Assembly: GCA_013214885.1 (NCBI GenBank)
Contig: JABSRS010000076.1
Coordinates: 1-9,441 of the forward strand
Direction of reading: 5' to 3'
Source of the DNA: Gammaproteobacteria bacterium
Lineage (GTDB): Bacteria; Pseudomonadota; Gammaproteobacteria; Enterobacterales; Psychrobiaceae
Length of the DNA stretch: 9,441 nucleotides
Each line of letters begins with the position of its first letter. Positions within the stretch are counted from its first letter, which is position 1. The translations under genes and the position numbers were made by a program. The notes under the pieces are model-generated. The model saw only the letters and a program-made list of their open reading frames with translations, was not told where the DNA came from and ran no database searches. Shown in pieces: positions 1 to 6,585 of this stretch.

Positions 1-697
1 CACATGAAATGCCATCGGCTTTAGCTAGCTCAATCGCTTTTTCTATCACTTCCATCTGCGCGCCCCAGCCCAATAACGTAATATCGGTACCTGTGCTCAC
101 AACTTCAGCTTTACCCAGCTCAATTTCATAAGCCTCTTCAGGGACTTCACCAATCGACGCGCGGTATAAGCGTTTAGGTTCAAAGAAAATCACTGGATTG
201 TCATCACTGATTGATGCCAGTAGCAATCCTTTGGCTTGGTATGGATTACGAGGGACCACAACTTTAAGTCCTGGCGTCCCCGTAAAATAAGCTTCTGGAG
301 ACTGCGAGTGGTATAAACCACCAGCAATGCCGCCACCATAAGGAGTTCGGATCACTAATGATCCAACATTAAATTCATTGCCGCTGCGGTAGCGAAATTT
401 TGCGGTTTCGTTAACAATTTGGTCAAATGCGGGAAAAATGTAATCAGCAAATTGAATTTCAGCAATCGGCACCGCACCTTGCGCGGCCAGACCATTAGCA
501 AAGCCAATAATACCTTGCTCGGTTAATGGGGTATTGAAACAACGATCTTTGCCATATTTATCTTGTAAACCACTGGTTGAACGAAATACGCCACCAAAGT
601 GACCAACATCTTCGCCAAAACAAAGTACCCGATCATTTTTAGCCATCGCAATATCTAAAGCGTTATTGATTGCGTGTAGTAAATTCATTTGAGCCAT
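1..697 (-). CDS. bkdA2: branched-chain 2-oxoacid dehydrogenase E1 beta subunit, partial (3' end outside window)
   Basis: This is the beta subunit of the thiamine-diphosphate-dependent E1 component. With E1 alpha it decarboxylates the 2-oxo acids of Leu, Ile and Val and passes the acyl group to the E2 lipoyl domain. I translated 232 residues from the ATG at 697-695, with no stop before the window edge; the family is usually about 325 residues, so roughly the last 90 are missing. Visible signatures are the N-terminal [12 protein letters not shown] (27-38), the PLTEQGI motif (57-63) whose Glu60 is the expected cofactor-activating glutamate, the [18 protein letters not shown] stretch (80-97), the RTPYGGG loop (117-123) and YHSQSPEA (129-136) with the active-site His130. 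Its ATG shares one base with the E1 alpha stop (TAATG), which suggests translational coupling. Pyruvate dehydrogenase beta is the nearest alternative, but the E1 alpha partner favours the branched-chain enzyme. Confidence 0.93.
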   Translation of the reverse strand, partial: MAQMNLLHAINNALDIAMAKNDRVLCFGEDVGHFGGVFRSTSGLQDKYGKDRCFNTPLTEQGIIGFANGLAAQGAVPIAEIQFADYIFPAFDQIVNETAKFRYRSGNEFNVGSLVIRTPYGGGIAGGLYHSQSPEAYFTGTPGLKVVVPRNPYQAKGLLLASISDDNPVIFFEPKRLYRASIGEVPEEAYEIELGKAEVVSTGTDITLLGWGAQMEVIEKAIELAKADGISC

Positions 698-1881
698 TAG
701 AATTTTTCCCCAGAGGTAGTAGGATAAGCTTGAGGGTACTGTGAAATATGTTGGCGCAATTCACTAAGTTGTTGTTGTAAGTGAGTTGGGATATCTGAAT
801 AAACATCACTAACGAGTTCAATCAATTTTGGTGTTGGTTCTTTTTCCGACACTTTTAACTGGGCTAATATTTCAGTACGATATTTTTCGTATAACGCTGT
901 CTCTTGCTCTTCATCCCACCAACCTTGCAATTCGAGCCAATTTTTATAGCGTAATACGCCATCGACTTGTGCCCAAAGCTCTTCTTCTTCTTTTGAACGA
1001 TAACCACTTGGATCATCTGAGGTTGAATGCGGACCCAAGCGATAGCTCATCGCTTCGATTAACACTGGCTTGTTGTTTTCTAATGCATATTTTCGAGCGG
1101 TTTGCGTCGCCAGTAGCACGGCTAAACAATCATTGCCGTCAACGCGGATGGTATTAATACCATAAGCAACACCACGAGGTGCAATACCGTCGCCAGCATA
1201 TTGATCTTCAATCGAGGTTGATATGGCGTAACCGTTATTACGACAGTAGAAAATTGCCGGAGAGTTTAAAACCGCAGCCATGTTTAAACCAGCGTGGAAA
1301 TCACCTTCCGAGGCTGCACCTTCACCGAAATAGCACAGAGTCAGGGCGTCAATTCCCAGCAATTTTTGGCCATAAGCATAACCTGTGGCTTGCGGGATCT
1401 GCGTCGCCAGTGGCGATGATATTGTCATGTAATTAAGTTCACTAGAGCCATAGTGAATAGGCATTTGACGGCCTTTTCCCAAATCTTTGGCGTTAGAAAA
1501 CATTTGATTCATAAAGTTTTCAAGGCTGAAACCACGAAATGCTAACGCGCCTTGCTCACGATATTGCGCCATAATCATGTCCTGGTCACTTAAGCCAGCA
1601 GCACTACCAATAATAGAAGCTTCTTCACCTTTACAGGTCATATAAAAGCTAATTCTGCCTTGGCGCTGGGAAGCTACCATCCGATCATCGAGCACTCGTA
1701 TAAACACCATGGTGTCATATATTTTAAGTGCTAGCTGTTGGTCGATGTCTGGCATAGTGGCGTTTGGAAACAAAGTACCATCTTGCTGCAGAACTTTTAA
1801 GGTCGGAATAGTTAGGGCGTCTTTAGTCACAAATTGTGGCTGATAGATCGCGTCATCTAGTTTTTCTTGAGGTCGATTCAT
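697..1881 (-). CDS. bkdA1: branched-chain 2-oxoacid dehydrogenase E1 alpha subunit
   Basis: This 394-residue protein is the thiamine-diphosphate-binding half of the E1 decarboxylase, acting in the cytoplasm as a heterotetramer with E1 beta. The cofactor motif runs from [13 protein letters not shown] (186-198) to the NN pair at 215-216, the usual GDG-to-NN spacing, here with GEG. The loop [16 protein letters not shown] (280-295) is the branched-chain counterpart of the mammalian phosphorylation loop and separates it from pyruvate dehydrogenase alpha; I see no kinase gene here. [13 protein letters not shown] (76-88) matches the family's substrate-channel segment. The length is normal for the non-mitochondrial form. 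The ATG at 1881 has AAGGA about six bases upstream. It is the first gene of the visible operon; the E2 gene would be expected beyond the left edge. A perfect palindrome upstream (2006-2017) may be a regulator site. Confidence 0.95.
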   Translation of the reverse strand: MNRPQEKLDDAIYQPQFVTKDALTIPTLKVLQQDGTLFPNATMPDIDQQLALKIYDTMVFIRVLDDRMVASQRQGRISFYMTCKGEEASIIGSAAGLSDQDMIMAQYREQGALAFRGFSLENFMNQMFSNAKDLGKGRQMPIHYGSSELNYMTISSPLATQIPQATGYAYGQKLLGIDALTLCYFGEGAASEGDFHAGLNMAAVLNSPAIFYCRNNGYAISTSIEDQYAGDGIAPRGVAYGINTIRVDGNDCLAVLLATQTARKYALENNKPVLIEAMSYRLGPHSTSDDPSGYRSKEEEELWAQVDGVLRYKNWLELQGWWDEEQETALYEKYRTEILAQLKVSEKEPTPKLIELVSDVYSDIPTHLQQQLSELRQHISQYPQAYPTTSGEKF

Positions 1882-2005
1882 GATGATCCTTTATTGCTCG
1901 CTTGGTTTCATTTAGTTAAATTAAACGAAAGCACGACTTAATTATTTTTAATCATGACTAAATAGTAACAATACCATAACACTATTTAATATCTCGATAC
2001 CTTAC

Positions 2006-2017
2006 CTTTACGTAAAG
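2006..2017. promoter_or_regulatory. 12-bp perfect palindrome upstream of the bkd genes, possible operator
   Basis: CTTTACGTAAAG is its own reverse complement and lies 125 bases upstream of the E1 alpha start in the astE-bkd gap. On the minus strand a TTGTCT sits just upstream of it, so it could lie in a promoter spacer, but no well-matched -10 box is visible at standard spacing. TTTACGTAAA-like palindromes recall, from memory, sites of the MerR-family regulator LiuR, which controls branched-chain amino-acid degradation in many gammaproteobacteria. That assignment is an inference. Confidence 0.4.
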
Positions 2018-2071
2018 AATGAGACAATATTTTTGAAGAATTTGTGAGGGCTCGGAAATGGGATATTAATC

Positions 2072-2101
2072 CCGAACTGTAATAATATATTTACAGTTCG
2101 G
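2072..2101. other. perfect 11-bp stem-loop between astE and bkd
   Basis: CCGAACTGTAA (2072-2082) pairs perfectly with TTACAGTTCGG (2091-2101) across an 8-base AT loop. Read on the plus strand it is followed by ATTTTT, but no plus-strand gene ends here. Read on the minus strand, the direction of astE, it has no U-run after the stem. It may act as a transcript 3'-end stabiliser or part of a bidirectional terminator; the direction of action is unclear. A small GGGAT/ATCCC stem (2060-2073) abuts it. Confidence 0.45.
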
Positions 2102-2116
2102 ATTTTTGCGACTAAG

Positions 2117-2138
2117 AAAAAACCAATTTAAAGGTTTT
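2117..2138 (-). terminator. weak intrinsic terminator overlapping the astE stop
   Basis: On the minus strand AAAACC and GGTTTT form a 6-bp stem around an 8-base loop that contains the astE stop codon, and the stem runs into six consecutive T. Only two pairs are G:C, so the stem is weak. The perfect stem-loop at 2072-2101 lies just beyond and may help end astE transcription before the bkd genes. Confidence 0.35.
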
Positions 2139-3159
2139 CATCGAGTGTTGTTGGCACCACCATCAGTACGGCACGATTACCATTGGCGACATTAGCATTG
2201 GGAAATACTATTGCCTCGCCCTGATGCTCGATCTTGTATTGGATATCGCCTTCGGTCGCTAGCTTAAAGCCAATCGGAAAACTGGTAAAGTTCACCACGT
2301 CATCAGCGAAATAGAATTCGAAGTCATCTTGATGCTTGTCAATCGCGCGGCATACCTTAAAGAGATTAAAATCGGCAGGATCAAATGCTGTTAATCCCAT
2401 ATCGCTGGCACTAAGCATTGCTTTGAGGGTTTCTTTGACCTCGATAAACCTCGTCATGTCATTTTCGCCAAAAGGACGGACCTTACCTAATTCAACGGTA
2501 AAGGCATGCGCGTTAAATTTAACCGACGAAAAGTAACTAAAGGTTGTGGTCGGGCTATTAGACAATAAAATGGTATTAACGCCACAAGCAGCCATGATTT
2601 GTAATTGACGCTTATCGTGTTTAGCGCCATGAAGAAATGGATAGACGGCAAACTTTTCGTTTTTAGAGCCGCGAATGGCGGTATGCAAGTCATAATGAAT
2701 CCGCTCACGGCCCTCTATTTCTGAGCAATAAAAACGCTCAACATATTGTTCAAGTTTCTTGGCTCTAATTCGCTCACGGTTAACCAAACCTGGCGCGCTA
2801 GAATGGGCTCCGCTAAATAACCGATTCATGTTTTCTTCGATAAAGCGTTGCCCAATATTCATTGAGGCAGGGTTGCCAAATATAAACAACACACGAGTCT
2901 CTAACGATAATTTACCGTCAATGATTTGGCTAATAAAATCATTACAAATCTCGATTGGCGCACTCTCATTGCCATGGATCCCGCTTGATAAAATGATATC
3001 ACTGTTGGTAATGACCTTTGGCGTAAAACAAATCACACCAGAATCCCAGACTGCTACTTCGGTGTCATTATCGAGGGTAAAATTAAATGGTTGTTCAATC
3101 CCCCACTCATTTTGACGGCTATAGCTAAGAAAGTCTTGACCTTTGAAATGAATCGACAC
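2128..3159 (-). CDS. astE: succinylglutamate desuccinylase
   Basis: AstE is a zinc-dependent deacylase that hydrolyses N2-succinyl-L-glutamate to succinate and glutamate, the last step of the arginine succinyltransferase pathway in the cytoplasm. The 343 residues show the AstE/aspartoacylase signature: SGIHGNESAPIEI (59-71) with zinc ligands His62 and Glu65, FGNPASMNIGQRF (94-106), ENMNRLF (109-115), DLHTAIRGS (157-165) with the third zinc ligand His159, and FTVELGKVRPFGEND (220-234) with the expected catalytic Glu223. Length fits the family (about 320-345). The start is GTG at 3159, chosen because AGGAG lies five bases upstream and no other good in-frame start is nearby. It stands apart from the other ast genes, unlike the E. 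coli astCADBE operon. A perfect TATAAT at 3199-3204 suggests its own promoter. Confidence 0.94.
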   Translation of the reverse strand: MSIHFKGQDFLSYSRQNEWGIEQPFNFTLDNDTEVAVWDSGVICFTPKVITNSDIILSSGIHGNESAPIEICNDFISQIIDGKLSLETRVLFIFGNPASMNIGQRFIEENMNRLFSGAHSSAPGLVNRERIRAKKLEQYVERFYCSEIEGRERIHYDLHTAIRGSKNEKFAVYPFLHGAKHDKRQLQIMAACGVNTILLSNSPTTTFSYFSSVKFNAHAFTVELGKVRPFGENDMTRFIEVKETLKAMLSASDMGLTAFDPADFNLFKVCRAIDKHQDDFEFYFADDVVNFTSFPIGFKLATEGDIQYKIEHQGEAIVFPNANVANGNRAVLMVVPTTLDENL

Positions 3160-3182
3160 ACGAACTCCTAAAGAGATAAATA

Positions 3183-3220
3183 AATGGCTTAAAAGTTGAT
3201 TATAGCTGTTCTAAGCCATT
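3183..3220 (-). promoter_or_regulatory. candidate astE promoter inside an inverted repeat
   Basis: A perfect TATAAT on the minus strand (3204-3199) lies about 40 bases upstream of the astE GTG. The -35 region 17 bases further upstream (TATAAA) is a poor match. The -10 box sits in the centre of a perfect 9-bp inverted repeat, AATGGCTTA and TAAGCCATT (3183-3191 and 3212-3220) with 20 bases between the arms, an operator-like arrangement. The same repeat could instead form a long-loop hairpin followed by a T-rich stretch in the minus direction. Confidence 0.4.
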
Positions 3221-3227
3221 ATTTATA

Positions 3228-3259
3228 TGGCGTATTATTGGTTGGACAATAATACGCCA
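3228..3259 (-). terminator. 13-bp perfect hairpin after the uncharacterised membrane-protein gene
   Basis: TGGCGTATTATTG (3228-3240) pairs perfectly with CAATAATACGCCA (3247-3259) around the loop GTTGGA. It starts eight bases past the stop of the minus-strand gene at 3268-4521, the position of a terminator or transcript-end stabiliser. No clear U-run follows in the minus direction (ATATAAATAAT), so Rho-independent termination would be inefficient. Confidence 0.5.
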
Positions 3260-3267
3260 CCGTAAAA

Positions 3268-4521
3268 CTAGCTCTTATCGCGTGATTCGAGGAAAAACAC
3301 ACTCATGGCAATACACATAAAAGTTAACCACACTAATGGCGGTAACATTGATGACCCAAACTTGGTCAAGTCGCCATCTAGTGATGCCGGTATCAGCGAG
3401 GCAATGCCAGCAGAAAAGTTTAATGCCATAAATATTTTCAACACCTTAGTATGTTTTTCGGTCCTGGTATCGGTGTGCATTTTAGCGGTATTAATATGCT
3501 CTTTTAAGGCAGAGAAATGTTGATGAGTTTGAGCAATATGCTGATCCAATTTGATCGCATCGATGATAGATTTTGACAGTTGAGTGTAATAATCATTCTT
3601 AAAAGGAATACTTAAATTAGTGAAATTAATCATTTTGCGATTACAACTAAAGTAAAGTGCTTCGATTACCTTAGCTTGCTGACTTAAATTTTTATAATTA
3701 TGTTGCTTTGTTGTTGTTTTGTCGTCTATTTCTTTAAGCATAAATTCGCATTGAAAAATCCAGCTCTGACATTCAAAATAATTTGCTAGTTTCTCGAGAT
3801 ACAATTCTAGAAATATCTCACGCTTGTCGTTTTCCCCAATAATGACCGTTTTCCAGGTATCGAGAAATAGTTCTCCCTGAGATATTTCGGTCGCTTTTGC
3901 TCTAAACTCACGTGTTAGCAACTGCTGCTCTATTAACGTGTTTTCTTTAGACCAACTATAGAGTAAGCGACCATGCTGGTAAGGATACTCATAATCACGA
4001 ACCACGCCGATATGATGACTCTTCAATGCCAGCTTAATCGTATCGAGGACCAGACCATTCTCAAAAATAGGGTTGACCTTAACATTTTCGGGCAGTTCTA
4101 TTTTACTCATTGCATTTTTATAGGCACCAATACGTTTTAAATAGTGCTTATAGGACACATTAATTTGGGCCTGAATTTTCTCTACCACAGTTTCAATATT
4201 GCATTGACCATTAATCACATACTGGTATTCAAAACAAACGGTGCCATTAATTCTCAAAGTGATATCAAGTATTACGGTAATTTCGAGCCCATCAATCACT
4301 AATTTATATTGACCTGTGTGGAAAATAATTCGCGGCAAGTGAAGTGATAAATAACTAAAATTATAGGCTAAAAATTGATAGCTTTGCTGTTTCTCTTGCC
4401 ACGTCGGAAAGGCATTTTTTAGCGCATTGGTAGTATTCTCAATCGTTGTTATAGATTCTTCAAATTTCAAACCTAGATCATAAAATATCGGATTGTGAAT
4501 TGTGACGGTATTTTCTTTCAC
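3268..4521 (-). CDS. uncharacterised protein with two C-terminal membrane segments
   Basis: I do not recognise this 417-residue protein. It has a long, polar, largely soluble N-terminal part (1-355) without a signal peptide. Two hydrophobic segments follow at about 359-380 (KVLKIFMALNFSAGIASLIP) and 392-411 (MLPPLVWLTFMCIAMSVFF), joined by a short loop of about 12 residues, and the tail is ESRDKS. Residues 310-357 are rich in K, H, Q, E and probably helical, leading into the first membrane segment. This soluble-domain, long-helix, two-helix-hairpin layout recalls CorA-type channels, but the GMN motif is absent, so that is topology only. Residues 70-105 look beta-rich. The start is GTG at 4521, with AGAGAG about five bases upstream and an in-frame stop four codons upstream. 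It is transcribed divergently from msrA. Confidence 0.75.
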   Translation of the reverse strand: MKENTVTIHNPIFYDLGLKFEESITTIENTTNALKNAFPTWQEKQQSYQFLAYNFSYLSLHLPRIIFHTGQYKLVIDGLEITVILDITLRINGTVCFEYQYVINGQCNIETVVEKIQAQINVSYKHYLKRIGAYKNAMSKIELPENVKVNPIFENGLVLDTIKLALKSHHIGVVRDYEYPYQHGRLLYSWSKENTLIEQQLLTREFRAKATEISQGELFLDTWKTVIIGENDKREIFLELYLEKLANYFECQSWIFQCEFMLKEIDDKTTTKQHNYKNLSQQAKVIEALYFSCNRKMINFTNLSIPFKNDYYTQLSKSIIDAIKLDQHIAQTHQHFSALKEHINTAKMHTDTRTEKHTKVLKIFMALNFSAGIASLIPASLDGDLTKFGSSMLPPLVWLTFMCIAMSVFFLESRDKS

Positions 4522-4542
4522 ACTAACTCTCTAATAAATAAG

Positions 4543-4554
4543 TTGTTATAACAA
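4543..4554. promoter_or_regulatory. 12-bp perfect palindrome in the divergent msrA promoter region
   Basis: TTGTTATAACAA is self-complementary and lies 22 bases upstream of the GTG of the membrane-protein gene and 104 bases upstream of msrA. It contains TATAAC in both directions and so may double as a -10 region for the minus-strand gene. On the plus strand, TATAGA (4614-4619) is a possible msrA -10 with no convincing -35. An AT-rich palindrome of this size can arise by chance. Confidence 0.3.
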
Positions 4555-4657
4555 ATTTAAGTGATTTATTCATTCAGAGCAATAAATAACGCTTTATTTT
4601 TTTCAAAACACAATATAGACTTCTAGCCATCTAAGCACCCAAACAAAGAGAATAACA

Positions 4658-5146
4658 ATGACGACGACAAAAACTCAAACTGCAACATTTGGTGGCGGCT
4701 GCTTTTGGGGTGTTGAGGCGATATTTAGCCAGTTAGATGGTGTCATCGCTGCTGCTTCTGGCTATGAAGGCGGTACTTTAGCTAATCCTAACTATCAGCA
4801 GATCCGTAGTGGCAATACTGGTCATGCCGAAGTCGTTGAGGTAATCTTTGATCCTCGGTTGATCAGCTATCAGCAGTTACTCGAAGTATTCTTTACCAAT
4901 CACAATCCAACTCAACTTAATCAACAAGGTGATGACATCGGGACTCAGTACCGCAGTGCTATTTTTTACCATGACCAATCGCAGCAGCAAGCGGCTGGCG
5001 CTATGATAGAAAATCTAAAGCAAGCAAAGTCATTTGGCATCAAAGCGATCGTCACCAGTATTGTGCCAGCCTCGACCTTTTATCGTGCAGAAGAGTATCA
5101 CCAAGATTATTTAGCAAAAAATGGCGTGTCGAGTTGTCACATTTAG
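4658..5146 (+). CDS. msrA: peptide-methionine (S)-S-oxide reductase MsrA
   Basis: MsrA reduces the S-epimer of methionine sulfoxide in oxidised proteins and free methionine, using thioredoxin. The 162-residue protein has the catalytic FGGGCFWG motif (11-18, Cys15), the GYEGG turn (36-40), SGNTGHAEVVEV (51-62), FFTNHNPTQLNQQGDDIGTQ (78-97), YRSAIFYH (98-105) and the C-terminal FYRAEEYHQDYL (141-152). Cys160 near the C-terminus (SSCHI) is the likely resolving cysteine. The size fits the short single-domain MsrA; there is no MsrB fusion and no signal peptide, so it is cytoplasmic. The ATG is preceded by a weak AAAGAG. The hydrolase gene follows after 44 bases on the same strand and is probably co-transcribed. 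Confidence 0.96.
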   Translation: MTTTKTQTATFGGGCFWGVEAIFSQLDGVIAAASGYEGGTLANPNYQQIRSGNTGHAEVVEVIFDPRLISYQQLLEVFFTNHNPTQLNQQGDDIGTQYRSAIFYHDQSQQQAAGAMIENLKQAKSFGIKAIVTSIVPASTFYRAEEYHQDYLAKNGVSSCHI

Positions 5147-5190
5147 TCTCGTTGAGCACCAATCATTGACCAAAAACTAGGGAAAAGATA

Positions 5191-5892
5191 ATGAGTTCCA
5201 ATAAAATATACTTCTTACCTGGCACCATGTGTGATCAACGTCTTTGGCAACAAACTTTTAGCCAATTGCCCGCTGATATTGAGCCTGTGTATATTGATAT
5301 TCCATTAGCCGAAAGTTTTGAACAGATTATATTTCAACTGGCGCTTATTTTACCAAAAGAGCAGGTTAATCTGGTTGGCTTTTCATTAGGGGGCTATGTC
5401 GCCTCTTTGTTTGCTTGTCTTTATCCTCAGCGGATTAATAAATTATTGATCAGTGCCAATTCACCATTAGCACTGCCGCTATTTGAACTCGCGCAACGAA
5501 AAATAGCCGTGAGTGCTATCAGTAAATTTGGCTATCAAGGGGTGCCACTGATAAAAATTCATTCGATGCTGGCCAAAGAGAATATGCATAATCAAGAAAT
5601 CGTTGAGTTAATCCAAGCGATGGATAAAACGGGCGGGATCGATAAGTTATTATCACAACTAAAGGCAACATCACAGCGAACCAATCTGCTGCCTCAGCTT
5701 AGTGAGCTGCAAATAAAAACTCACTTTGTACACGGCGATCAAGATAATTTGGTTAACAATGCGTTAATTAGTGCAGCAACAGCTGCCGACAGTATCAGCC
5801 ATTGCGTCATCGATAATTGTGGTCATATGTGCCCGCTGGAAGCACCGCAAAAATTAGCCGAGCAAATCACTAATTTTTTTGGCTATGTATGA
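5191..5892 (+). CDS. alpha/beta-fold hydrolase
   Basis: This 233-residue single-domain alpha/beta hydrolase starts with the FLPGTMCD strand-loop (8-15), which supplies the oxyanion hole. The nucleophile elbow is VGFSLGGYVA (62-71) with Ser65. The acid is in HGDQDNLV (181-188), probably Asp185, and the catalytic His212 is in NCGHMCPLEAP (209-219). All three triad members are therefore present. Residues about 93-165 form a helical cap. The sequence recalls BioH/MenH-sized esterases, but nothing fixes a substrate, and neither biotin nor menaquinone genes are nearby. The ATG has AGGGA seven bases upstream. It lies 44 bases after msrA, with no terminator seen between them. Its TGA overlaps an ATG (ATGA at 5889-5892) of a short frame that ends after 22 codons. 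Confidence 0.85.
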   Translation: MSSNKIYFLPGTMCDQRLWQQTFSQLPADIEPVYIDIPLAESFEQIIFQLALILPKEQVNLVGFSLGGYVASLFACLYPQRINKLLISANSPLALPLFELAQRKIAVSAISKFGYQGVPLIKIHSMLAKENMHNQEIVELIQAMDKTGGIDKLLSQLKATSQRTNLLPQLSELQIKTHFVHGDQDNLVNNALISAATAADSISHCVIDNCGHMCPLEAPQKLAEQITNFFGYV

Positions 5893-5957
5893 GTAAACTG
5901 TTGCCACTTGAACAGCAAGTCGCCGTAAACCCATCACTACTTCGGCGGACTTCCTGA
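5889..5957 (+). other. short frame overlapping the hydrolase stop, possible gene remnant
   Basis: An ATG overlaps the hydrolase stop (ATGA). The frame encodes 22 residues beginning MSKLLPLEQQ and ends at TGA 5955-5957, inside the structured repeat that begins near 5918. It has no ribosome-binding site of its own, so it could only be read by coupling. It may be the 5' stub of an operon gene lost when repeat sequence entered, or simple chance. Confidence 0.2.
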
Positions 5958-6063
5958 TGCCACTGGCATCACGGTTCTACCTGCGTTCGGGGCTCTGGTG
6001 CAGCATCTCGGCAATTGCTCCTGCATTGCCCTAATATCTTACATCTATGTAAGAACATGCTGC
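5918..6063. repeat. GC-richer structured non-coding element with several stem-loops
   Basis: This stretch, visibly richer in GC than its flanks, has no open frame of note and holds nested inverted repeats. AGTCGCCG (5918-5925) pairs with CGGCGGACT (5943-5951) with one bulged base. TGATGCC and GGCATCA (5955-5971) pair around ACT. GCAGCAT (6000-6006) pairs with ATGCTGC (6057-6063), enclosing a TCTTACA/TGTAAGA hairpin (6037-6054). The composition and fold suggest a dispersed intergenic repeat of the kind common in Alteromonadales. That identity is from memory and unverified, as no second full copy lies in the window. Confidence 0.5.
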
Positions 6064-6120
6064 TCAAGCTTTCTTTATCAAATACCAACACTTTCAATGA
6101 ATTATGTACCCCACAACAGC

Positions 6121-6159
6121 TAATTAGGACATAGCCTTTTTATGGCTACGTCCTAATTA
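6121..6159. other. 16-bp hairpin downstream of the hydrolase gene, possible terminator
   Basis: TAATTAGGACATAGCC (6121-6136) pairs with GGCTACGTCCTAATTA (6144-6159) around a 7-base T-rich loop. The only mismatch is A6131 against C6149; in a minus-strand transcript the same position is a G:U wobble, so that RNA would be paired along the whole stem. A run of five T comes 12 bases after the stem on the plus strand, too far for a classical terminator. The loop itself has five T. It lies between the convergent hydrolase and gsk genes. Confidence 0.5.
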
Positions 6160-6264
6160 AATGTTACTGTATTTTTATAAAATAAAATTAAATTGGTTGC
6201 TCAAGACTAACAGGATGCTCCAATTCCCGCTCTTAGTTGCCTTCGTCTGGATAGCTGTTAGGAG

Positions 6265-6376
6265 AAAAATCATGGACGATTTTTTAGATTTTCGCGCAGG
6301 GATGCGCATTAAAATCGATTCCGTTAAGACAGTTATTTAGATGAAGATAAGCAACTAAATAGCGTCCATGCTATTT
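6265..6376. repeat. inverted pair of hairpins with an identical ATGGAC loop
   Basis: Hairpin 1 is AAAAATC-ATGGAC-GATTTTT (6265-6284). Hairpin 2, read on the minus strand, is AAATAGC-ATGGAC-GCTATTT (6376-6357). The loops are identical, and the stems differ by two base-pair exchanges that both keep pairing (A:T to T:A and T:A to G:C). Between them lies a third hairpin, GCGCA-GGGA-TGCGC (6294-6307), inside a GATTTT/AAAATC outer stem (6287-6316). Because the loops are complementary on one strand (ATGGAC and GTCCAT), a kissing interaction is possible. The pattern indicates a structure-conserved dispersed repeat rather than coding DNA. Confidence 0.55.
6272..6340 (+). other. 22-codon frame with a good ribosome-binding site, doubtful small gene
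   Basis: TTAGGAG lies seven bases before the ATG, an excellent Shine-Dalgarno, and the frame reads MDDFLDFRAGMRIKIDSVKT before ending at TAG. After a one-base shift a further open stretch (YLDEDKQLNSVHAICPADQL) continues to TAA at 6403-6405, so a frameshifted small gene is conceivable. However, the ATG is exactly the loop of the repeat hairpin at 6265-6284, and the rest is hairpin sequence, so I favour a repeat element that mimics a translation start. Confidence 0.15.
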
Positions 6377-6401
6377 GTCCTGCGGACCAGCTAAAGATGT
6401 C

Positions 6402-6585
6402 TTAAATTTTTCCAGAAAATTTAATCTTTTAGTGAATTTTCTTTGGCGACGCACAAATTGGTCTGGAACCAATTTGAACAGCGAAGCTGGCCCGTAGGGT
6501 GAAATACACGGACGTATTTCATCAAGAAAGTAACTGGTGTGCCTGCATCTAAGTTCAATGATGTGAAATACATAAAGCACATCAT
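6402..6585. repeat. run of four further stem-loops in the gsk 3' flank
   Basis: Successive perfect inverted repeats lie here: TTAAATTTT/AAAATTTAA with loop TCCAG (6402-6424), CAAATTGGT/ACCAATTTG with loop CTGGA (6454-6476), TGAAATAC/GTATTTCA with loop ACGGAC (6500-6521) and ATGATGTG/CACATCAT with a 12-base loop (6558-6585). A 76-codon minus-strand frame (6371-6601) crosses all of them but has no domain signature and looks like a by-product. The spacing and number of stems suggest a structured repeat element continuing from 6265-6376. Confidence 0.45.

Noticed and set aside
828..1157. 109-codon plus-strand frame
   Set aside because: It is antisense to the well-supported E1 alpha gene, with low-complexity leucine/arginine-rich content and no family signature.
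697..1881. E1 alpha as pyruvate or acetoin dehydrogenase alpha
   Set aside because: The [13 protein letters not shown] loop and the paired E1 beta with its PLTEQGI motif fit the branched-chain family better.
2759..3115. 118-codon plus-strand frame
   Set aside because: It is antisense to astE, whose zinc-binding motifs are intact on the other strand; there is no upstream ribosome-binding site.
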